NCBI RefSeq assembly: GCF_000425665.1
Contig: NZ_AUDW01000018.1
Location: 1 to 54,528 of the forward strand
DNA: 54,528 nucleotides
Direction: 5' to 3'
Source: Gemella cuniculi DSM 15828
GTDB lineage: Bacteria > Bacillota > Bacilli > Staphylococcales > Gemellaceae
Below the pieces are notes generated by a model. That model saw only the letters and a list, made by a program, of their open reading frames with translations, made no database searches and was not told where the DNA came from. Each line of letters opens with the position of its first letter. Position 1 is the stretch's first letter. Of this stretch, positions 11,386 to 21,732 are shown one piece after another. The translations under genes and the position numbers were made by a program.

Positions 11386-11922
11386 TTATTTACCAGTTTT
11401 TCCTTCTTTACGGCGTACATACTCACCAACATAGCGAATACCTTTACCTTTATAAGGTTCTGGAGGACGTACTGCACGAACTTTAGCAGCGTATTGTCCT
11501 ACTACTTCTTTGTTAATTCCTTCGATACTAACTTTAGTGTTTCCTTCAACACCTAATTTAATTCCGTCAATTTCTTCGAATTCAACTGGATGAGAATACC
11601 CAACACTTAGTACTAATTTTTTACCTTGCATTTGAGCACGGTATCCAACCCCGATTAACTCAAGTTCTTTTTTGAATCCATTAGAAACTCCCTCAACCAT
11701 GTTTGCTAAAATAGCACGAGTTGTTCCGTGTACTGTACGGTGGCGTTTTGAGTCTGATGGACGTACTACTGTGATTTCATTTTCTTCAATGTTGAAAGTC
11801 ATGTCTTTATCAAATTGTTGTTTTAATTCACCTTTAGGTCCTTTTACTGTTGCGAAGTTATCAGCTATGTTAACTTCAACACCTGCAGGTATTGTAATAA
11901 CTTTATTACCTATACGTGACAT
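11386..11922 (-). CDS. rplF: 50S ribosomal protein L6
   Basis: 178 residues made of two related domains. The conserved [14 protein letters not shown] near the C-terminus contacts 23S rRNA close to the factor-binding site. It starts [15 protein letters not shown] with an AGGAGG-type RBS. Confidence 0.98.
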   Translation of the reverse strand: MSRIGNKVITIPAGVEVNIADNFATVKGPKGELKQQFDKDMTFNIEENEITVVRPSDSKRHRTVHGTTRAILANMVEGVSNGFKKELELIGVGYRAQMQGKKLVLSVGYSHPVEFEEIDGIKLGVEGNTKVSIEGINKEVVGQYAAKVRAVRPPEPYKGKGIRYVGEYVRRKEGKTGK

Positions 11923-11945
11923 TTAATTGGCACCTCCTTATATTA

Positions 11946-12341
11946 TTACCAGATGTAAGCTAATACTTCTCCACCTGTGTTATTTTTACGAGCAACTTTA
12001 TCAGTTACAACTCCATTTGAAGTTGATACGATTGCTATTCCTAGTCCATTTAATACTCTTGGCAGTTCATCTGCTTTAGCATAAACACGTAAACCAGGTT
12101 TTGAAATTCTTTTAATTCCTTTAATTACTCTTTCACCTTTAGAGTATTTTAGAGAAATTTTGATTATTCCTTGTTTGTTATCTTCGATGTATTCTACATC
12201 TTTGATGAAACCTTCTTGTTTTAATATTTCTGCAATTTGCTTTTTAATATTTGACGCAGGTAATTCTAATGTTTCGTGTTTTACCATATTAGCATTACGA
12301 ATACGTGTTAGCATATCTGCGATAGGATCTGTCATTGTCAT
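11946..12341 (-). CDS. rpsH: 30S ribosomal protein S8
   Basis: 131 residues. The first ATG ([10 protein letters not shown]) is kept because GGAGG lies 10 nt upstream and Bacillus S8 has the same two extra residues. The C-terminal [21 protein letters not shown] is the conserved 16S-binding region. In enteric bacteria S8 represses the spc operon; no such site was recognised here. Confidence 0.98.
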   Translation of the reverse strand: MTMTDPIADMLTRIRNANMVKHETLELPASNIKKQIAEILKQEGFIKDVEYIEDNKQGIIKISLKYSKGERVIKGIKRISKPGLRVYAKADELPRVLNGLGIAIVSTSNGVVTDKVARKNNTGGEVLAYIW

Positions 12342-12373
12342 TAGGATAAATCCTCCTTTCTTCTACTAATATA

Positions 12374-12643
12374 TTACCAACTTGCTTTTTTAACTCCAGG
12401 AATTTGTCCTTTGTAAGCTAATTCACGGAATTTAATACGGCTGATTCCAAATTTCCCAATGTATCCGTGAGGACGTCCAGTTATGCTACAACGATTGTGT
12501 AATCTAGCTGGTGCTGAGTTTTTAGGAAGTTTACTAAGTCCGATGTAATCGCCTTTAGCTTTTAATTCCGCTCTTTTAGCTGCATATTTATCAACTAACT
12601 TTTGGCGTTTAAGTTCACGCTCTACCATTGCTTTTTTAGCCAT
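12374..12643 (-). CDS. rpsN: 30S ribosomal protein S14, zinc-independent long form
   Basis: 89 residues from the ATG at 12643, which has GGTGAGGT upstream; an in-frame ATG at 12685 lies inside rplE and is not favoured. It has only one cysteine (NRC) and lacks the CxxC pairs of the 61-residue zinc form. Bacillus subtilis keeps the short zinc form (rpsZ) in the spc operon and a long form as a zinc-starvation paralogue elsewhere. Here the long form occupies the operon position between rplE and rpsH, as in proteobacteria and some Lactobacillales. Confidence 0.96.
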   Translation of the reverse strand: MAKKAMVERELKRQKLVDKYAAKRAELKAKGDYIGLSKLPKNSAPARLHNRCSITGRPHGYIGKFGISRIKFRELAYKGQIPGVKKASW

Positions 12644-12662
12644 GTATATTACCTCACCTTTC

Positions 12663-13202
12663 TTATTTTGCGAATGGCATTCCACAAAGTGCTAGTAACT
12701 CACGAGCTTCTTCGTCTGTGTTAGCTGTAGTTACTATTACGATGTCCATACCACGTACTTTACTTACTTTATCGTAATCAATTTCAGGGAAAATTAATTG
12801 TTCTTTAACTCCTAGTGTGTAGTTACCACGACCATCAAATGCTTTTTTAGAAACACCATGGAAGTCACGTACACGTGGAAGTGCAACTGTTACTAATTTG
12901 TCAAAGAATTCATACATTCTTTCTCCACGCAAAGTAACTTTAGCTCCGATTGGCATACCTTCACGTAGTCTGTAAGTAGCGATTGATTTTTTAGCTCTTG
13001 TGATTAATGGTTTTTGTCCAGAAATTAAAGCTAATTCAGCTACTGCATTATCTAGGGCTTTTGAGTTTTGAACTGCATCACCCACACCCATATTAATTAC
13101 TATTTTTTCAATTTTTGGTACTTGCATTACGCTTTTGTACTCAAATTTTGTCATTAATTCTTTTGTTATCTCAGATTTAAATTTATCTTCTAAACGAGTC
13201 AT
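12663..13202 (-). CDS. rplE: 50S ribosomal protein L5
   Basis: 179 residues, complete, with [14 protein letters not shown] and [23 protein letters not shown]5 binds 5S rRNA and forms part of the central protuberance touching P-site tRNA. It follows rplX by 32 bp. Confidence 0.98.
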   Translation of the reverse strand: MTRLEDKFKSEITKELMTKFEYKSVMQVPKIEKIVINMGVGDAVQNSKALDNAVAELALISGQKPLITRAKKSIATYRLREGMPIGAKVTLRGERMYEFFDKLVTVALPRVRDFHGVSKKAFDGRGNYTLGVKEQLIFPEIDYDKVSKVRGMDIVIVTTANTDEEARELLALCGMPFAK

Positions 13203-13234
13203 CTAAAATAGTGCCTCCTTTCTTCAACTACTTA

Positions 13235-13540
13235 TTATATTTCTTTTCCTGATTTTTTAGAGATACGTACTTTTTTACCATCTTTAATTTCGAAACCTAC
13301 TCTTGTTGGTTTCCCAGTTTCAGGATCTTGTAACATTACGTTTGATACGTGAATTGCTGCTTCTTTTTCAATGATTCCACCTTGAGGTGCATCTTGTGAA
13401 TTCTTAACGTGTTTTTTAATAATGTTAACACCTTCAACAACCACGCGGTCTTTTTTAGGTTGTGCTTCGATTACTGTTCCAACTTTACCTTTATCTTTAC
13501 CAGTAATTACTACAACTTTATCACCTTTTTTAATGAACAT
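13235..13540 (-). CDS. rplX: 50S ribosomal protein L24
   Basis: 101 residues. The KOW motif is near the start ([19 protein letters not shown]). L24 initiates early 50S assembly near the tunnel exit. Standard place between rplN and rplE. Confidence 0.98.
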   Translation of the reverse strand: MFIKKGDKVVVITGKDKGKVGTVIEAQPKKDRVVVEGVNIIKKHVKNSQDAPQGGIIEKEAAIHVSNVMLQDPETGKPTRVGFEIKDGKKVRISKKSGKEI

Positions 13541-13576
13541 TTCTTGCTAACCTCCTTCTTTGCTGTACTTTTTTTA

Positions 13577-13963
<387 letters not shown>

Positions 13964-13984
13964 TTAGGGTTTATCCTAGTTTTA

Positions 13985-14248
13985 TTAAATAATAACTGCT
14001 TCTTCTACTACTTCTACTAAACGGAAGTTTTTAGTTGCAGATAATGGACGAGTTTCCATTATTTTAACGATATCGTTTAATTTTGCTACATTATTTTCAT
14101 CATGTGCTTTGAATTTTTTAGAATATTTTACACGTTTACCGTATAGAGGATGTTTTTTATATGTTTCTACTAAAACTGTGATAGTTTTATCCATTTTATC
14201 AGAAACTACTTTTCCAACGTAAACTTTTCTATCATTTCTCTCAGTCAT
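13985..14248 (-). CDS. rpsQ: 30S ribosomal protein S17
   Basis: 87 residues with the OB-fold core [20 protein letters not shown] and [15 protein letters not shown]17 binds 16S rRNA and is important for early 30S folding. 14 bp after rpmC. Confidence 0.98.
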   Translation of the reverse strand: MTERNDRKVYVGKVVSDKMDKTITVLVETYKKHPLYGKRVKYSKKFKAHDENNVAKLNDIVKIMETRPLSATKNFRLVEVVEEAVII

Positions 14249-14262
14249 GTTTGCCTCCTATA

Positions 14263-14472
14263 TTATTTATTCGCTAATTCTCTCTCGCGAATAACAGTTT
14301 TCATACGAGCGATTGATTTTCTAACTTGACTAATACGAGCTGTATTTTCTAATTGACCTGTTGCCAATTGGAAGCGTAAGTTGAAAAGCTCTTCTTTAAG
14401 TTCTTTGATTTTTGTTTCTAACTCTTGTGAAGTTAATTCTCTAATCATAGATTTGAATTCATTTGTTTTCAT
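14263..14472 (-). CDS. rpmC: 50S ribosomal protein L29
   Basis: 69 residues forming a helical hairpin: [20 protein letters not shown] then [19 protein letters not shown]29 lies at the tunnel exit, where SRP and trigger factor bind. Its ATG overlaps the rplP stop by one base, suggesting translational coupling. Confidence 0.97.
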   Translation of the reverse strand: MKTNEFKSMIRELTSQELETKIKELKEELFNLRFQLATGQLENTARISQVRKSIARMKTVIRERELANK

Positions 14473-14897
14473 TATGCTTCACCACCTGTTTCTTCACGTT
14501 TTACAAATTTACATTTAACAGGTAACTTGTGAGATGCAAGTCTTAGAGCTTCACGTGCAACTTCTTCACTTACTCCAGCAACTTCGAACATCACTCTACC
14601 TGGTTTTACTATTGCAACCCATCCTTCTACTGCACCTTTACCAGATCCCATACGAACTTCTAAAGGTTTTTTAGTATAAGGCATGTGAGGGAAGATTTTA
14701 ATCCAAACTTTACCACCACGTTTCATATAACGAGTCATCGCAATACGAGCAGCTTCAATTTGGCGAGAAGTAACTCTTGCTGCTGTAGTAGCTTGTAATC
14801 CATATTCACCAAAATCTACTACGTTTCCGCCTTTAGATTTACCTTTTGTTGATTGTCTGTGTTGACGACGATATTTAACACGTTTAGGCATTAACAT
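14472..14897 (-). CDS. rplP: 50S ribosomal protein L16
   Basis: 141 residues. The first ATG ([11 protein letters not shown]) has GGAGG 10 nt upstream; the second ATG is 16 nt away, so the longer form is preferred. The conserved R-rich loop [20 protein letters not shown] contacts A-site tRNA. It begins 3 bp after the rpsC stop. Confidence 0.97.
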   Translation of the reverse strand: MLMPKRVKYRRQHRQSTKGKSKGGNVVDFGEYGLQATTAARVTSRQIEAARIAMTRYMKRGGKVWIKIFPHMPYTKKPLEVRMGSGKGAVEGWVAIVKPGRVMFEVAGVSEEVAREALRLASHKLPVKCKFVKREETGGEA

Positions 14898-14900
14898 AAA

Positions 14901-15554
14901 TTAGTTACCTCCTTTTTCAGATTTCTTAGTTGGTAATACTTCACCACGGTTAATCCAAACTTTAACTCCAAGTTTACCATAAGTTGTATCTGCTTCTTCA
15001 TGAGCATAGTCGATGTCAGCTCTTAATGTGTGTAGTGGCACTGAACCTTCTGAATAGTGCTCTGCACGAGCGATATCTGCTCCACCAAGACGACCTGATA
15101 CTTGAGTTTTAATTCCTTTAGCTCCTGCTCTCATAGCTCTTTGGATAGCTTGTTTTTGAGCACGACGGAATGATACACGAGCTTCTAATTGACGAGCGAT
15201 ATTTTCAGCTACCAATTTAGCATCGATATCAACTTTTTTAATTTCAACTACATTAATGTGTACTCTTTTTCCAGTTAATTTATTTAACTCTAATCTTAAT
15301 TTATCAATTTCAGAACCACCTTTACCAATAACCATACCTGGTTTACCAGTGTGTACTGAAATGTTTACTTTCTTATCAAATCTTTCAATTTCAACTTTAG
15401 AAACTGAAGCGTCTTTTAATTTTTTACTGATGAACTCACGGATTTTGAAGTCTTCGTGTAAGTTAGCAGCGAAATCTTTTTCCGCATACCATTTTGAATC
15501 CCAATCACGAATCACCCCAACACGTAAGCCTATTGGATGTACTTTTTGACCCAC
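14901..15554 (-). CDS. rpsC: 30S ribosomal protein S3
   Basis: 217 residues. An N-terminal KH type II domain carries the GKGG loop in [17 protein letters not shown]. The C-terminal domain ([20 protein letters not shown]) lines the mRNA entry channel and helps unwind mRNA. Complete, in standard order after rplV. Confidence 0.98.
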   Translation of the reverse strand: MGQKVHPIGLRVGVIRDWDSKWYAEKDFAANLHEDFKIREFISKKLKDASVSKVEIERFDKKVNISVHTGKPGMVIGKGGSEIDKLRLELNKLTGKRVHINVVEIKKVDIDAKLVAENIARQLEARVSFRRAQKQAIQRAMRAGAKGIKTQVSGRLGGADIARAEHYSEGSVPLHTLRADIDYAHEEADTTYGKLGVKVWINRGEVLPTKKSEKGGN

Positions 15555-15603
15555 AGTTTGTAGCCTCCTTTTACTAGTTTAGCTTTAAATTTCTTAATTT
15601 TAA

Positions 15604-15939
15604 TTATTTGTTATCACTTAAAACGATAGTGATATGACTTGTTCTTTTGTTAATTGAACTTGCAGCACCTTTTGCTCTTGGACGGAATCTTTTTAGAGTT
15701 GGTCCTTCATTTGCAAATGCTTCTGATACTACTAAGTCTTCTACATTCATTCCATAATTGTGTTCAGCGTTAGCAGCAGCTGATTTTATAACTTTTGCCA
15801 CTGGTAATGAAGCTGCTTTAGTTGTGAATTCTAAAATTCCTAATGCTTCGCCCACTTTTTTTCCACGTACTAAGTCTAATACTAATCTTACCTTACGAGG
15901 AGCGATGCGGACTGTCTTAGCGATTGCTTTTGACTCCAT
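15604..15939 (-). CDS. rplV: 50S ribosomal protein L22
   Basis: 111 residues. The long beta-hairpin that reaches into the exit tunnel is present ([20 protein letters not shown]), with no insertion of the kind linked to macrolide resistance. It starts [20 protein letters not shown]. Confidence 0.98.
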   Translation of the reverse strand: MESKAIAKTVRIAPRKVRLVLDLVRGKKVGEALGILEFTTKAASLPVAKVIKSAAANAEHNYGMNVEDLVVSEAFANEGPTLKRFRPRAKGAASSINKRTSHITIVLSDNK

Positions 15940-15973
15940 GAATGTGCCTCCTTGATTTTTCTAATTTCTATAA

Positions 15974-16252
15974 TTATCTTCTTGTTTTTCTGTCATCTGC
16001 TGCGTGACCTTTGTAAGTTCTTGTTGGTGCAAATTCACCTAATTTATGTCCTACCATATCTTCAGTCACATATACAGGTACATGTTTTCTTCCATCATAC
16101 ACTGCAAAAGTAAATCCTATAAATGATGGGAAGATTGTTGAACGACGAGACCAAGTTTTGATTACTTGTTTTTTCTCTTGTTCGCTCATTTTTTCAACTT
16201 TTGCTAATAAGTGGTGATCAGCGAATGGTCCTTTTTTTAAACTACGAGCCAT
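15974..16252 (-). CDS. rpsS: 30S ribosomal protein S19
   Basis: 92 residues starting [16 protein letters not shown], with the head-binding [20 protein letters not shown] and [13 protein letters not shown]. It is separated from rplB by 87 bp, the largest internal gap of the operon, which holds no clear terminator. Confidence 0.98.
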   Translation of the reverse strand: MARSLKKGPFADHHLLAKVEKMSEQEKKQVIKTWSRRSTIFPSFIGFTFAVYDGRKHVPVYVTEDMVGHKLGEFAPTRTYKGHAADDRKTRR

Positions 16253-16339
16253 TTTGTTATCTCCTTTCCGATACTTTGCATACTTAGGTCTTTGGTAAAG
16301 AGCACTTGCTCCTCACCAACTAACCTTTGTTTCGTTTTA

Positions 16340-17170
16340 TTATTTATTTCTAGCACGTACGATAAATTTGTTTGAACGAGCTTTTTTAGAACGAGTTTTC
16401 TTACCAAGTGTAGGTTTACCCCATGGTGACATTGGTGATTTACGTCCAATTGATGTACGCCCTTCACCACCACCGTGTGGGTGGTCGTTCGGGTTCATAA
16501 CAGATCCACGTACAGTAGGTCTTTTACCTAACCAACGAGTTCTACCGGCTTTACCAATATTTACTAGTCCATGTTGTTCGTTACCAACTTCACCGATTGT
16601 CGCACGGCAAGTTGCTAAGATCATTCTTACTTCTCCTGATTTCAAACGAACTAATACATATTTACCTTCTTTACCAAGTACTTGAGCACTTGCTCCAGCT
16701 GAACGCACTAATTGTCCACCTTTACCAGGTTTTAATTCGATATTATGAATTAATGTCCCTACTGGGATATTTGCTAATGGTAGTGCATTACCTACTTTAA
16801 TATCAGCATCTTGACCAGATACTATAATTTGTCCTACTTCTAATTCTTTAGGAGCAATGATGTATCTTTTTTCTCCATCTACATAGTGTAATAATGCGAT
16901 GTTTGCTGAACGATTTGGATCGTACTCGATTGTAGCAACTTTTGCTGGTACGTTGTCTTTATTTCTTTTGAAGTCAATAATACGGTATTGTTTTTTGTGT
17001 CCTCCACCATTGTGACGAACAGTAATTTTACCTTGGTTATTTCTTCCCGCTTTTTTCGGTAGCGGCGCTAATAATGACTTTTCTGGTTTGCTTGTTGTAA
17101 TTTCTGCAAAGTCTAATGATGTCATATTACGACGACCATTAGTAATAGCTTTATATACTTTAATAGCCAT
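16340..17170 (-). CDS. rplB: 50S ribosomal protein L2
   Basis: 276 residues, complete. The conserved [14 protein letters not shown] near the C-terminus includes the histidine close to the peptidyl transferase centre. It also has [21 protein letters not shown]2 is needed for subunit joining and peptide bond formation. Confidence 0.98.
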   Translation of the reverse strand: MAIKVYKAITNGRRNMTSLDFAEITTSKPEKSLLAPLPKKAGRNNQGKITVRHNGGGHKKQYRIIDFKRNKDNVPAKVATIEYDPNRSANIALLHYVDGEKRYIIAPKELEVGQIIVSGQDADIKVGNALPLANIPVGTLIHNIELKPGKGGQLVRSAGASAQVLGKEGKYVLVRLKSGEVRMILATCRATIGEVGNEQHGLVNIGKAGRTRWLGKRPTVRGSVMNPNDHPHGGGEGRTSIGRKSPMSPWGKPTLGKKTRSKKARSNKFIVRARNK

Positions 17171-17205
17171 TTGTCATTTTTCCTCCTTAGTGGTATTGGT
17201 TATTC

Positions 17206-17487
17206 TTATGCGAATAATCCTTCGATTGTTTGTCCATCAGCTAACTTAACGATAGCTTTTCTTCTTTTATTAGTGTATCCACCATATCTTCCAACACGAC
17301 GGAATTTTGGTTTGTAGTTCATTACGTTCACTTTTTCAACTTTCACACCGAAGATTTCTTCAACAGCTTGCTTGATTTGAATTTTGTGAGCGCGTGTGTC
17401 TACTAGGAAAGTGTATTTATTTTCTTGCATCAATAAATAACTTTTTTCAGTTAATACTGGGCGTTTGATAATATCGCGTGCTTCCAT
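17206..17487 (-). CDS. rplW: 50S ribosomal protein L23
   Basis: 93 residues with the helix [20 protein letters not shown] and the extended tip around [19 protein letters not shown]. It is at the tunnel exit, the docking point for trigger factor and SRP. Its ATG overlaps the rplD stop by one base. Confidence 0.98.
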   Translation of the reverse strand: MEARDIIKRPVLTEKSYLLMQENKYTFLVDTRAHKIQIKQAVEEIFGVKVEKVNVMNYKPKFRRVGRYGGYTNKRRKAIVKLADGQTIEGLFA

Positions 17488-18110
17488 TATGCTAATACCT
17501 CCCCAACTTTTTCTAATGCATCTTTAGTAAATACAACATTGTTGCTTCCTAAGATGTCTAATACATTAAGACCAGTTGTTTCTAAGAAAGTAACTCCTGG
17601 AATATTTCTTCCTGATAATACTGTATTTTCTTCGAACTCTGAAACTACGAATAATACTTTTTTATCTAAGCTAAGTTTTGTTAACATTTCTTTAAAGTTT
17701 TTAGTTTTGATTGTATCAAATGTTAAAGTTTCTAATGCAAATACTTCGTTAGCTGCTACTTTAGAAGATAAAGCAGAACGTAATGCTAAACGACGCATTT
17801 TTCTTGGCATTTTGAAGCTATAGCTACGTGGTGTTGGTCCAAATACTGTTCCACCTCCACGCCATTGTGGTGAACGGATAGATCCTTGACGAGCACGACC
17901 TGTCCCTTTTTGACGCCATGGTTTGCGACCACCACCTGAAACTTCAGAACGTCCTTTTGTTTTGTGTGTACCTTGACGAAGTGATGCTCTTTGTAAAGTT
18001 ACAGCTTGGAATAAAACGTGTTGATTTGGTTCAATTCCGAATACTGCATCATTAGCTTCTACTGCACCAACTTTAGTACCGTCTTGTTTAAATAAATCTA
18101 ATTGTGGCAT
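17487..18110 (-). CDS. rplD: 50S ribosomal protein L4
   Basis: 207 residues. The tunnel loop is present ([19 protein letters not shown]), with no insertion or the substitutions typical of macrolide resistance. In gammaproteobacteria L4 represses the S10 operon through its leader; here the leader at 19137-19274 could be contacted by L4 or S10, but nothing in this gene decides that. Confidence 0.98.
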   Translation of the reverse strand: MPQLDLFKQDGTKVGAVEANDAVFGIEPNQHVLFQAVTLQRASLRQGTHKTKGRSEVSGGGRKPWRQKGTGRARQGSIRSPQWRGGGTVFGPTPRSYSFKMPRKMRRLALRSALSSKVAANEVFALETLTFDTIKTKNFKEMLTKLSLDKKVLFVVSEFEENTVLSGRNIPGVTFLETTGLNVLDILGSNNVVFTKDALEKVGEVLA

Positions 18111-18142
18111 TTTCTAATTTCCTCCTTCCGTATATTTTCCGA

Positions 18143-18805
18143 TTATTTACCAGATTTAACTGCTGTTTGGATTTTTACGAAGCTTTTTTTAGAACCTGGA
18201 ATACATCCTTTAATTAAGATTAATCCATTTTCTACATCAACGCTTACTACTTCTAAGTTTTGAGTTGTAACTGTAACTCCACCCATTTGACCTGGTAATG
18301 CTTTTCCTTTAAATACACGGTTAGGTGCTACAGGACCCATTGATCCAGGACGACGGTGGTAACGAGAACCGTGAGCCATTGGTCCACGACTTTGTCCATG
18401 ACGCTTGATTGCCCCTTGGAATCCTTTACCTTTACTTACTCCTGTTACGTCAACTAAGTCCCCTGCTGCAAAAATATCAACTTGGACTTCTTGACCTACT
18501 TCATAACTAGCAACTTCTGCATCTCTAATTTCACGAATGAAACGTTTTGGTGCAGTAGTAGCTTTATCTGCGTGACCTTGTTCAGGTTTGTTCGCAACTT
18601 TTACTAAACGATCTTTACGTTCTTTATCGTAAGGACGTTTATCGTCGAATCCTAATTGGATTGCGTTGTATCCTTCAACTTCTTCTGTTTTCTTTTGTAG
18701 TACGACGTTACCTTTTGCTTCAACTACTGTTACTGGAATTAATTCTCCATTTTCAGCGAAGATTTGAGTCATTCCTACTTTTCTTCCTAAGATACCTTTG
18801 GTCAT
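18143..18805 (-). CDS. rplC: 50S ribosomal protein L3
   Basis: 220 residues beginning [20 protein letters not shown]. The central extension ([15 protein letters not shown] and [20 protein letters not shown]) reaches the peptidyl transferase centre; GQMGG contains the glutamine methylated in some bacteria. One of the first proteins to bind 23S rRNA. Confidence 0.98.
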   Translation of the reverse strand: MTKGILGRKVGMTQIFAENGELIPVTVVEAKGNVVLQKKTEEVEGYNAIQLGFDDKRPYDKERKDRLVKVANKPEQGHADKATTAPKRFIREIRDAEVASYEVGQEVQVDIFAAGDLVDVTGVSKGKGFQGAIKRHGQSRGPMAHGSRYHRRPGSMGPVAPNRVFKGKALPGQMGGVTVTTQNLEVVSVDVENGLILIKGCIPGSKKSFVKIQTAVKSGK

Positions 18806-18824
18806 CGAAAGTCACCTCCTATAA

Positions 18825-19133
18825 TTATAATTTTAATTCGATGTCAACACCTGATGGTAAGTTTAAGCTAATTAAAGCATCAACTGTTTTTTGTGTTGGT
18901 TCAATAATATCGATTAGGCGTTTGTGTGTACGTTGTTCAAATTGTTCACGGCTATCTTTATAAATGTGAACTGAACGTAAAATTGTATAAACTGCTTTTT
19001 CCGTTGGCAATGGAATTGGTCCAGAAACTTTTGCTCCAGAACGTTTTGCAGTTTCAACGATTTTCTCTGCACTTTGATCTACTAATCTGTGGTCATATCC
19101 TTTTAGACGAATACGAATTTTTTGTTTTGCCAT
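18825..19133 (-). CDS. rpsJ: 30S ribosomal protein S10
   Basis: 102 residues starting [17 protein letters not shown]. Two ATGs are adjacent; the second (19133) is chosen because AGGAGG lies 7 nt upstream and it gives the family start. S10 is in the 30S head and, as NusE, pairs with NusB in antitermination. First gene of the operon, behind a 140-nt structured leader. Confidence 0.98.
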   Translation of the reverse strand: MAKQKIRIRLKGYDHRLVDQSAEKIVETAKRSGAKVSGPIPLPTEKAVYTILRSVHIYKDSREQFEQRTHKRLIDIIEPTQKTVDALISLNLPSGVDIELKL

Positions 19134-19136
19134 CAT

Positions 19137-19274
19137 TTCTCCTCCTATTACATTTATTCGCTGCTATCAAGTAGCAACTTCTCCACGAAAGTTCTCCAGC
19201 ACGCCATGGCATGGCAAAGCGGCCGGGCGTGTCAGTAACCTTTCGCTTCAACGCAAGTCTTTTTCAGACCAACA
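19137..19274 (-). promoter_or_regulatory. Structured 5' leader of the S10 operon
   Basis: The untranslated leader is much more G/C-rich than the surrounding spacers. Transcribed-strand pairings: CGAAAG (19245-19240) with CTTTCG (19191-19186), enclosing CACGCC (19231-19226) with GGCGTG (19205-19200), so a two-tier stem with an internal loop. A second hairpin TGCTA/TAGCA lies at 19162-19176, and GTCT/AGAC at 19257-19269. S10-operon leaders that bind a ribosomal protein are known in several groups; assigning this one a ligand is inference. Confidence 0.6.
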
Positions 19275-19280
19275 TTCACT

Positions 19281-19309
19281 ATTATACACGTTAAACATCT
19301 ATATTGCAA
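19281..19309 (-). promoter_or_regulatory. Promoter of the S10 operon
   Basis: Minus-strand TTGCAA (19309-19304), 17-nt spacer, TATAAT (19286-19281). The transcript would start near 19274 and give a 140-nt leader. The stretch 19310-19650 upstream holds no gene that I can see. Confidence 0.8.
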
Positions 19310-19650
19310 GAGATTTAATATAAAAATTTTAAAAAAAATTATGAATATGTTTTCCTAATTTCTTATTGGCTGACATGCGAAAAATATATTTCAATTTCTC
19401 CCATATTAAACACTAACTATCTTTTTTATGGAAGATTTTTTATTAGATTTTCTAAATTAACTATAACTATACATTGTTTTACAAAATCTTACTATATTAA
19501 ATGGATAATGTTTCTATAGTATATTTATCATTCTTTTTTGTTTTCAACTTTGGTGCCAAGGCAAGAGAATTTTTTTAATTTTCAATATATATCGTGAATA
19601 TTTTATATTTCACTTTTCTCAATATCAAACTAATTTAAATCCATAATTAA

Positions 19651-19676
19651 AAAGCGAGAAAAAATTCTCGCTTTCT
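19651..19676 (-). terminator. Terminator after the OsmC-family gene
   Basis: AAAGCGAGAA and TTCTCGCTTT form a perfect stem around a 4-nt loop, with a T-run on the minus strand, 12 nt past the stop at 19687. Confidence 0.85.
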
Positions 19677-19686
19677 TTAATTTAAT

Positions 19687-20073
19687 TTATTTTTTGGCGT
19701 GAACATTATAAGTAATATCCAAATCACTTGATAACATATGCGACACTTTGCAACGTAGTTTTATATTATCTAAAACTCCTTGTCTATCCCCATTAGCCAA
19801 TTCATTTTCTGTTCTATCTACATAAATATCTGCCACAATTTTTCTATTCTCATAATCAACTACAAGATCTGTTTTAACTTCTAAATCTTCTAGTCCATAT
19901 GCTCTATGAAAATATCCCTTTGCACACATAGTCATGCATCCTACATACGCCACAGAAAATAAATTTACTGGACCGTCTTTACTTTCATCCATAAACATAT
20001 CGTAATTGCCACCAAGCGAAGTAGTAGCATGAACTGTATATCCCTTATTAATTGTTCCTGTTACCTTATACAT
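19687..20073 (-). CDS. OsmC family protein
   Basis: 128 residues of the OsmC/Ohr fold. The central helix segment PVNLFSVAYVGCMTMCAKGY carries one conserved cysteine, and LRCKVSHML near residue 107 matches the second-cysteine region (usually CPVSNTL). Family members reduce organic hydroperoxides with a Cys pair, though many OsmC-like proteins have unknown substrates. The promoter is TTGTAA-17-TATAAT at 20125-20153, with a palindrome over the start site. Monocistronic. Confidence 0.85.
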   Translation of the reverse strand: MYKVTGTINKGYTVHATTSLGGNYDMFMDESKDGPVNLFSVAYVGCMTMCAKGYFHRAYGLEDLEVKTDLVVDYENRKIVADIYVDRTENELANGDRQGVLDNIKLRCKVSHMLSSDLDITYNVHAKK

Positions 20074-20105
20074 ATTTGTTCTCCTTATTTTTTATTTTTA
20101 CCCAA

Positions 20106-20153
20106 AAGGTAAATACATACCTTAATTATATCCCTAATTTATATTTTTTACAA
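20106..20153 (-). promoter_or_regulatory. OsmC promoter with palindrome at the start site
   Basis: Minus strand TTGTAA (20153-20148), 17 nt, TATAAT (20130-20125). Directly downstream is the inverted repeat AAGGTA, 6 nt, TACCTT (20106-20123), well placed for a repressor. Confidence 0.6.
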
Positions 20154-20169
20154 TTATTAAGGTAAGCGA

Positions 20170-20835
20170 CTACATATCCTCTACTATGCTCTTCACGACT
20201 TCTAACAAATTAATATCTCTATAATTGTACTCAATACCAGAAAAGTCCATATATTTAGTAATATCGTTAGTTTGTAATATTAAAGTTGCTCCCGATTTAC
20301 TCGCACCTAATGCTCCTGGTCTAGAATCTTCTATAGCTATTGTATTTTTTATATCAACACCTAATTTTTCCGCCGCAAGTAAATAAACATCTGGTGCAGG
20401 TTTTGGATTTTCTACTTCTATTTTAGTGGCAATAGCCTCTATATATTTCTCAAATCCTTTTCTTTCTAATCCCGTTCTTATATGTTCTTCTTTCCCATTA
20501 GAAGCAACAGCCATTTTTATACCATTGCTGTACAAATATTGCATCGTTTCTTTTATCCCAGGAAGAACACTAGCATTATGATAATTTTCTATTATACGCT
20601 GAGTGATTTCTTCTTCGAATTTATCATAAGCTTCATCTGTCATTCCATATTTATCTTTATAGTACTTTCTACTAGTTTCCTCATTTGTTCCAGATACATT
20701 TTCTATATAATCCATTTTATCCAAAGTTTCCCCCAGATATTCTTTTGTTAAATCCGCCATATTTTCATAATAGATTTTCTCTGTATCTACAATTGTCCCA
20801 TCAAAATCAAATATTACCGCTTCAAGTTTCTCCAC
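20170..20835 (-). CDS. HAD-superfamily phosphatase (beta-phosphoglucomutase-like)
   Basis: 221 residues. Motif I is FDFDGTIVDTEK (nucleophile and acid Asp), motif II is in VASNG, motif III is a lysine in the PKPAPDVYLLA region, and motif IV is AIEDSRPGALGASKSG. A helical cap follows motif I (subclass IA). Such enzymes remove phosphate from sugar phosphates or nucleotides, or act as beta-phosphoglucomutase; the substrate cannot be told. Stands alone between the OsmC and nitroreductase genes. Confidence 0.88.
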   Translation of the reverse strand: MEKLEAVIFDFDGTIVDTEKIYYENMADLTKEYLGETLDKMDYIENVSGTNEETSRKYYKDKYGMTDEAYDKFEEEITQRIIENYHNASVLPGIKETMQYLYSNGIKMAVASNGKEEHIRTGLERKGFEKYIEAIATKIEVENPKPAPDVYLLAAEKLGVDIKNTIAIEDSRPGALGASKSGATLILQTNDITKYMDFSGIEYNYRDINLLEVVKSIVEDM

Positions 20836-20894
20836 TAATTTTCTCCTTCATGAACTTATAAATATTACTCATTATTAACATTGTTTAAAATTAA

Positions 20895-20960
20895 GAAAAA
20901 TAAGATAGTAAATTTTAAAATTTTTAAACTAATCTGCTTTAAGATTTCACTACCTTATTT
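20895..20960 (-). terminator. Likely terminator after the nitroreductase gene
   Basis: Minus strand AATAAGGTAGT pairs with ACTATCTTATT (one G-U), followed by T residues. The long A/T loop makes it less certain than others here. Confidence 0.55.
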
Positions 20961-21005
20961 TATCAAAAATAAAATTCTTATTTCAAACTTCTTTCTTTAC
21001 CCTAA

Positions 21006-21620
21006 TTATTCAAAACTTACCAAATCTTTCGCACTCATTCTTGTAGTAGGTCTTCCATCACGTTCTTTCTTCCCTAATGCAATTAACATTATTGGTACTA
21101 AATCTTCATTAATATCAAATAACTCAACTACTTTTTTCTTATTAAATCCACCCAAAATATTAGTATCATACCCTCTAGCATGTGCTACATTAGAAAACTG
21201 CATTGACCATAATCCGCAATCGTAATACACTATTTCTTTTTTCGTTTCTTTATCTAATGAATTTACCAAATACTCCATATTCCCACGAAACTCTTCTTTT
21301 ATTTCAGGCGACATATATCCTTTATCCACAGCCGTACCGTAAATATCATGAAACTTATCAAAATAATTTAAATCACCTAAAAGAATAATCATAGCCGCTG
21401 AAGTGTCATTTTGAGTTTTATTATAATTGGCTGCCGATAATTTTTCTTTTCCTTCTGGTGTGTCTACTACTATATATCTCCAAGGTTGAAAATTACAAAA
21501 TGATGGTGCACTATTAGCATCATCTAACATTTCTAAAATTTCTTCTCGTGATATTTTAACGCTATTATCATAATATTTTACTGAACGTCTATTCTTTATT
21601 ACTTCAAAAAAATCTTTCAT
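21006..21620 (-). CDS. Nitroreductase family protein
   Basis: 204 residues from the ATG at 21620, chosen because AAGGAG lies 9 nt upstream; the upstream ATG is only 3 nt from it. NRRSVKYYDN near the N-terminus is the FMN-phosphate-binding motif, and NFQPWRYIVV and the C-terminal ALGKKERDGRPTTR fit the family. These flavoenzymes use NAD(P)H to reduce quinones, nitro compounds or flavins. Its promoter carries a palindrome overlapping the -35, suggesting control by a redox-responsive regulator (inference). Confidence 0.88.
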   Translation of the reverse strand: MKDFFEVIKNRRSVKYYDNSVKISREEILEMLDDANSAPSFCNFQPWRYIVVDTPEGKEKLSAANYNKTQNDTSAAMIILLGDLNYFDKFHDIYGTAVDKGYMSPEIKEEFRGNMEYLVNSLDKETKKEIVYYDCGLWSMQFSNVAHARGYDTNILGGFNKKKVVELFDINEDLVPIMLIALGKKERDGRPTTRMSAKDLVSFE

Positions 21621-21654
21621 TACCATAATCTCCTTCAACTTTATTAACTATATG

Positions 21655-21683
21655 ATTATACTACACTTGATAATTGGTATCAA
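21655..21683 (-). promoter_or_regulatory. Nitroreductase promoter with operator-like palindrome
   Basis: Minus strand TTGATA (21683-21678), 17 nt, TATAAT (21660-21655). The -35 is one arm of the inverted repeat TTGATA, 5 nt, TATCAA (21667-21683). Confidence 0.65.
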
Positions 21684-21732
21684 CTAATAAAATACTTTAT
21701 CAAATTCTCATTAAAAAATTACTTCTATCAGA

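Noticed and set aside
16237-16473. 78-residue frame overlapping rplB and rpsS
   Set aside because: Alternate frame of rplB; the rplB reading is certain.
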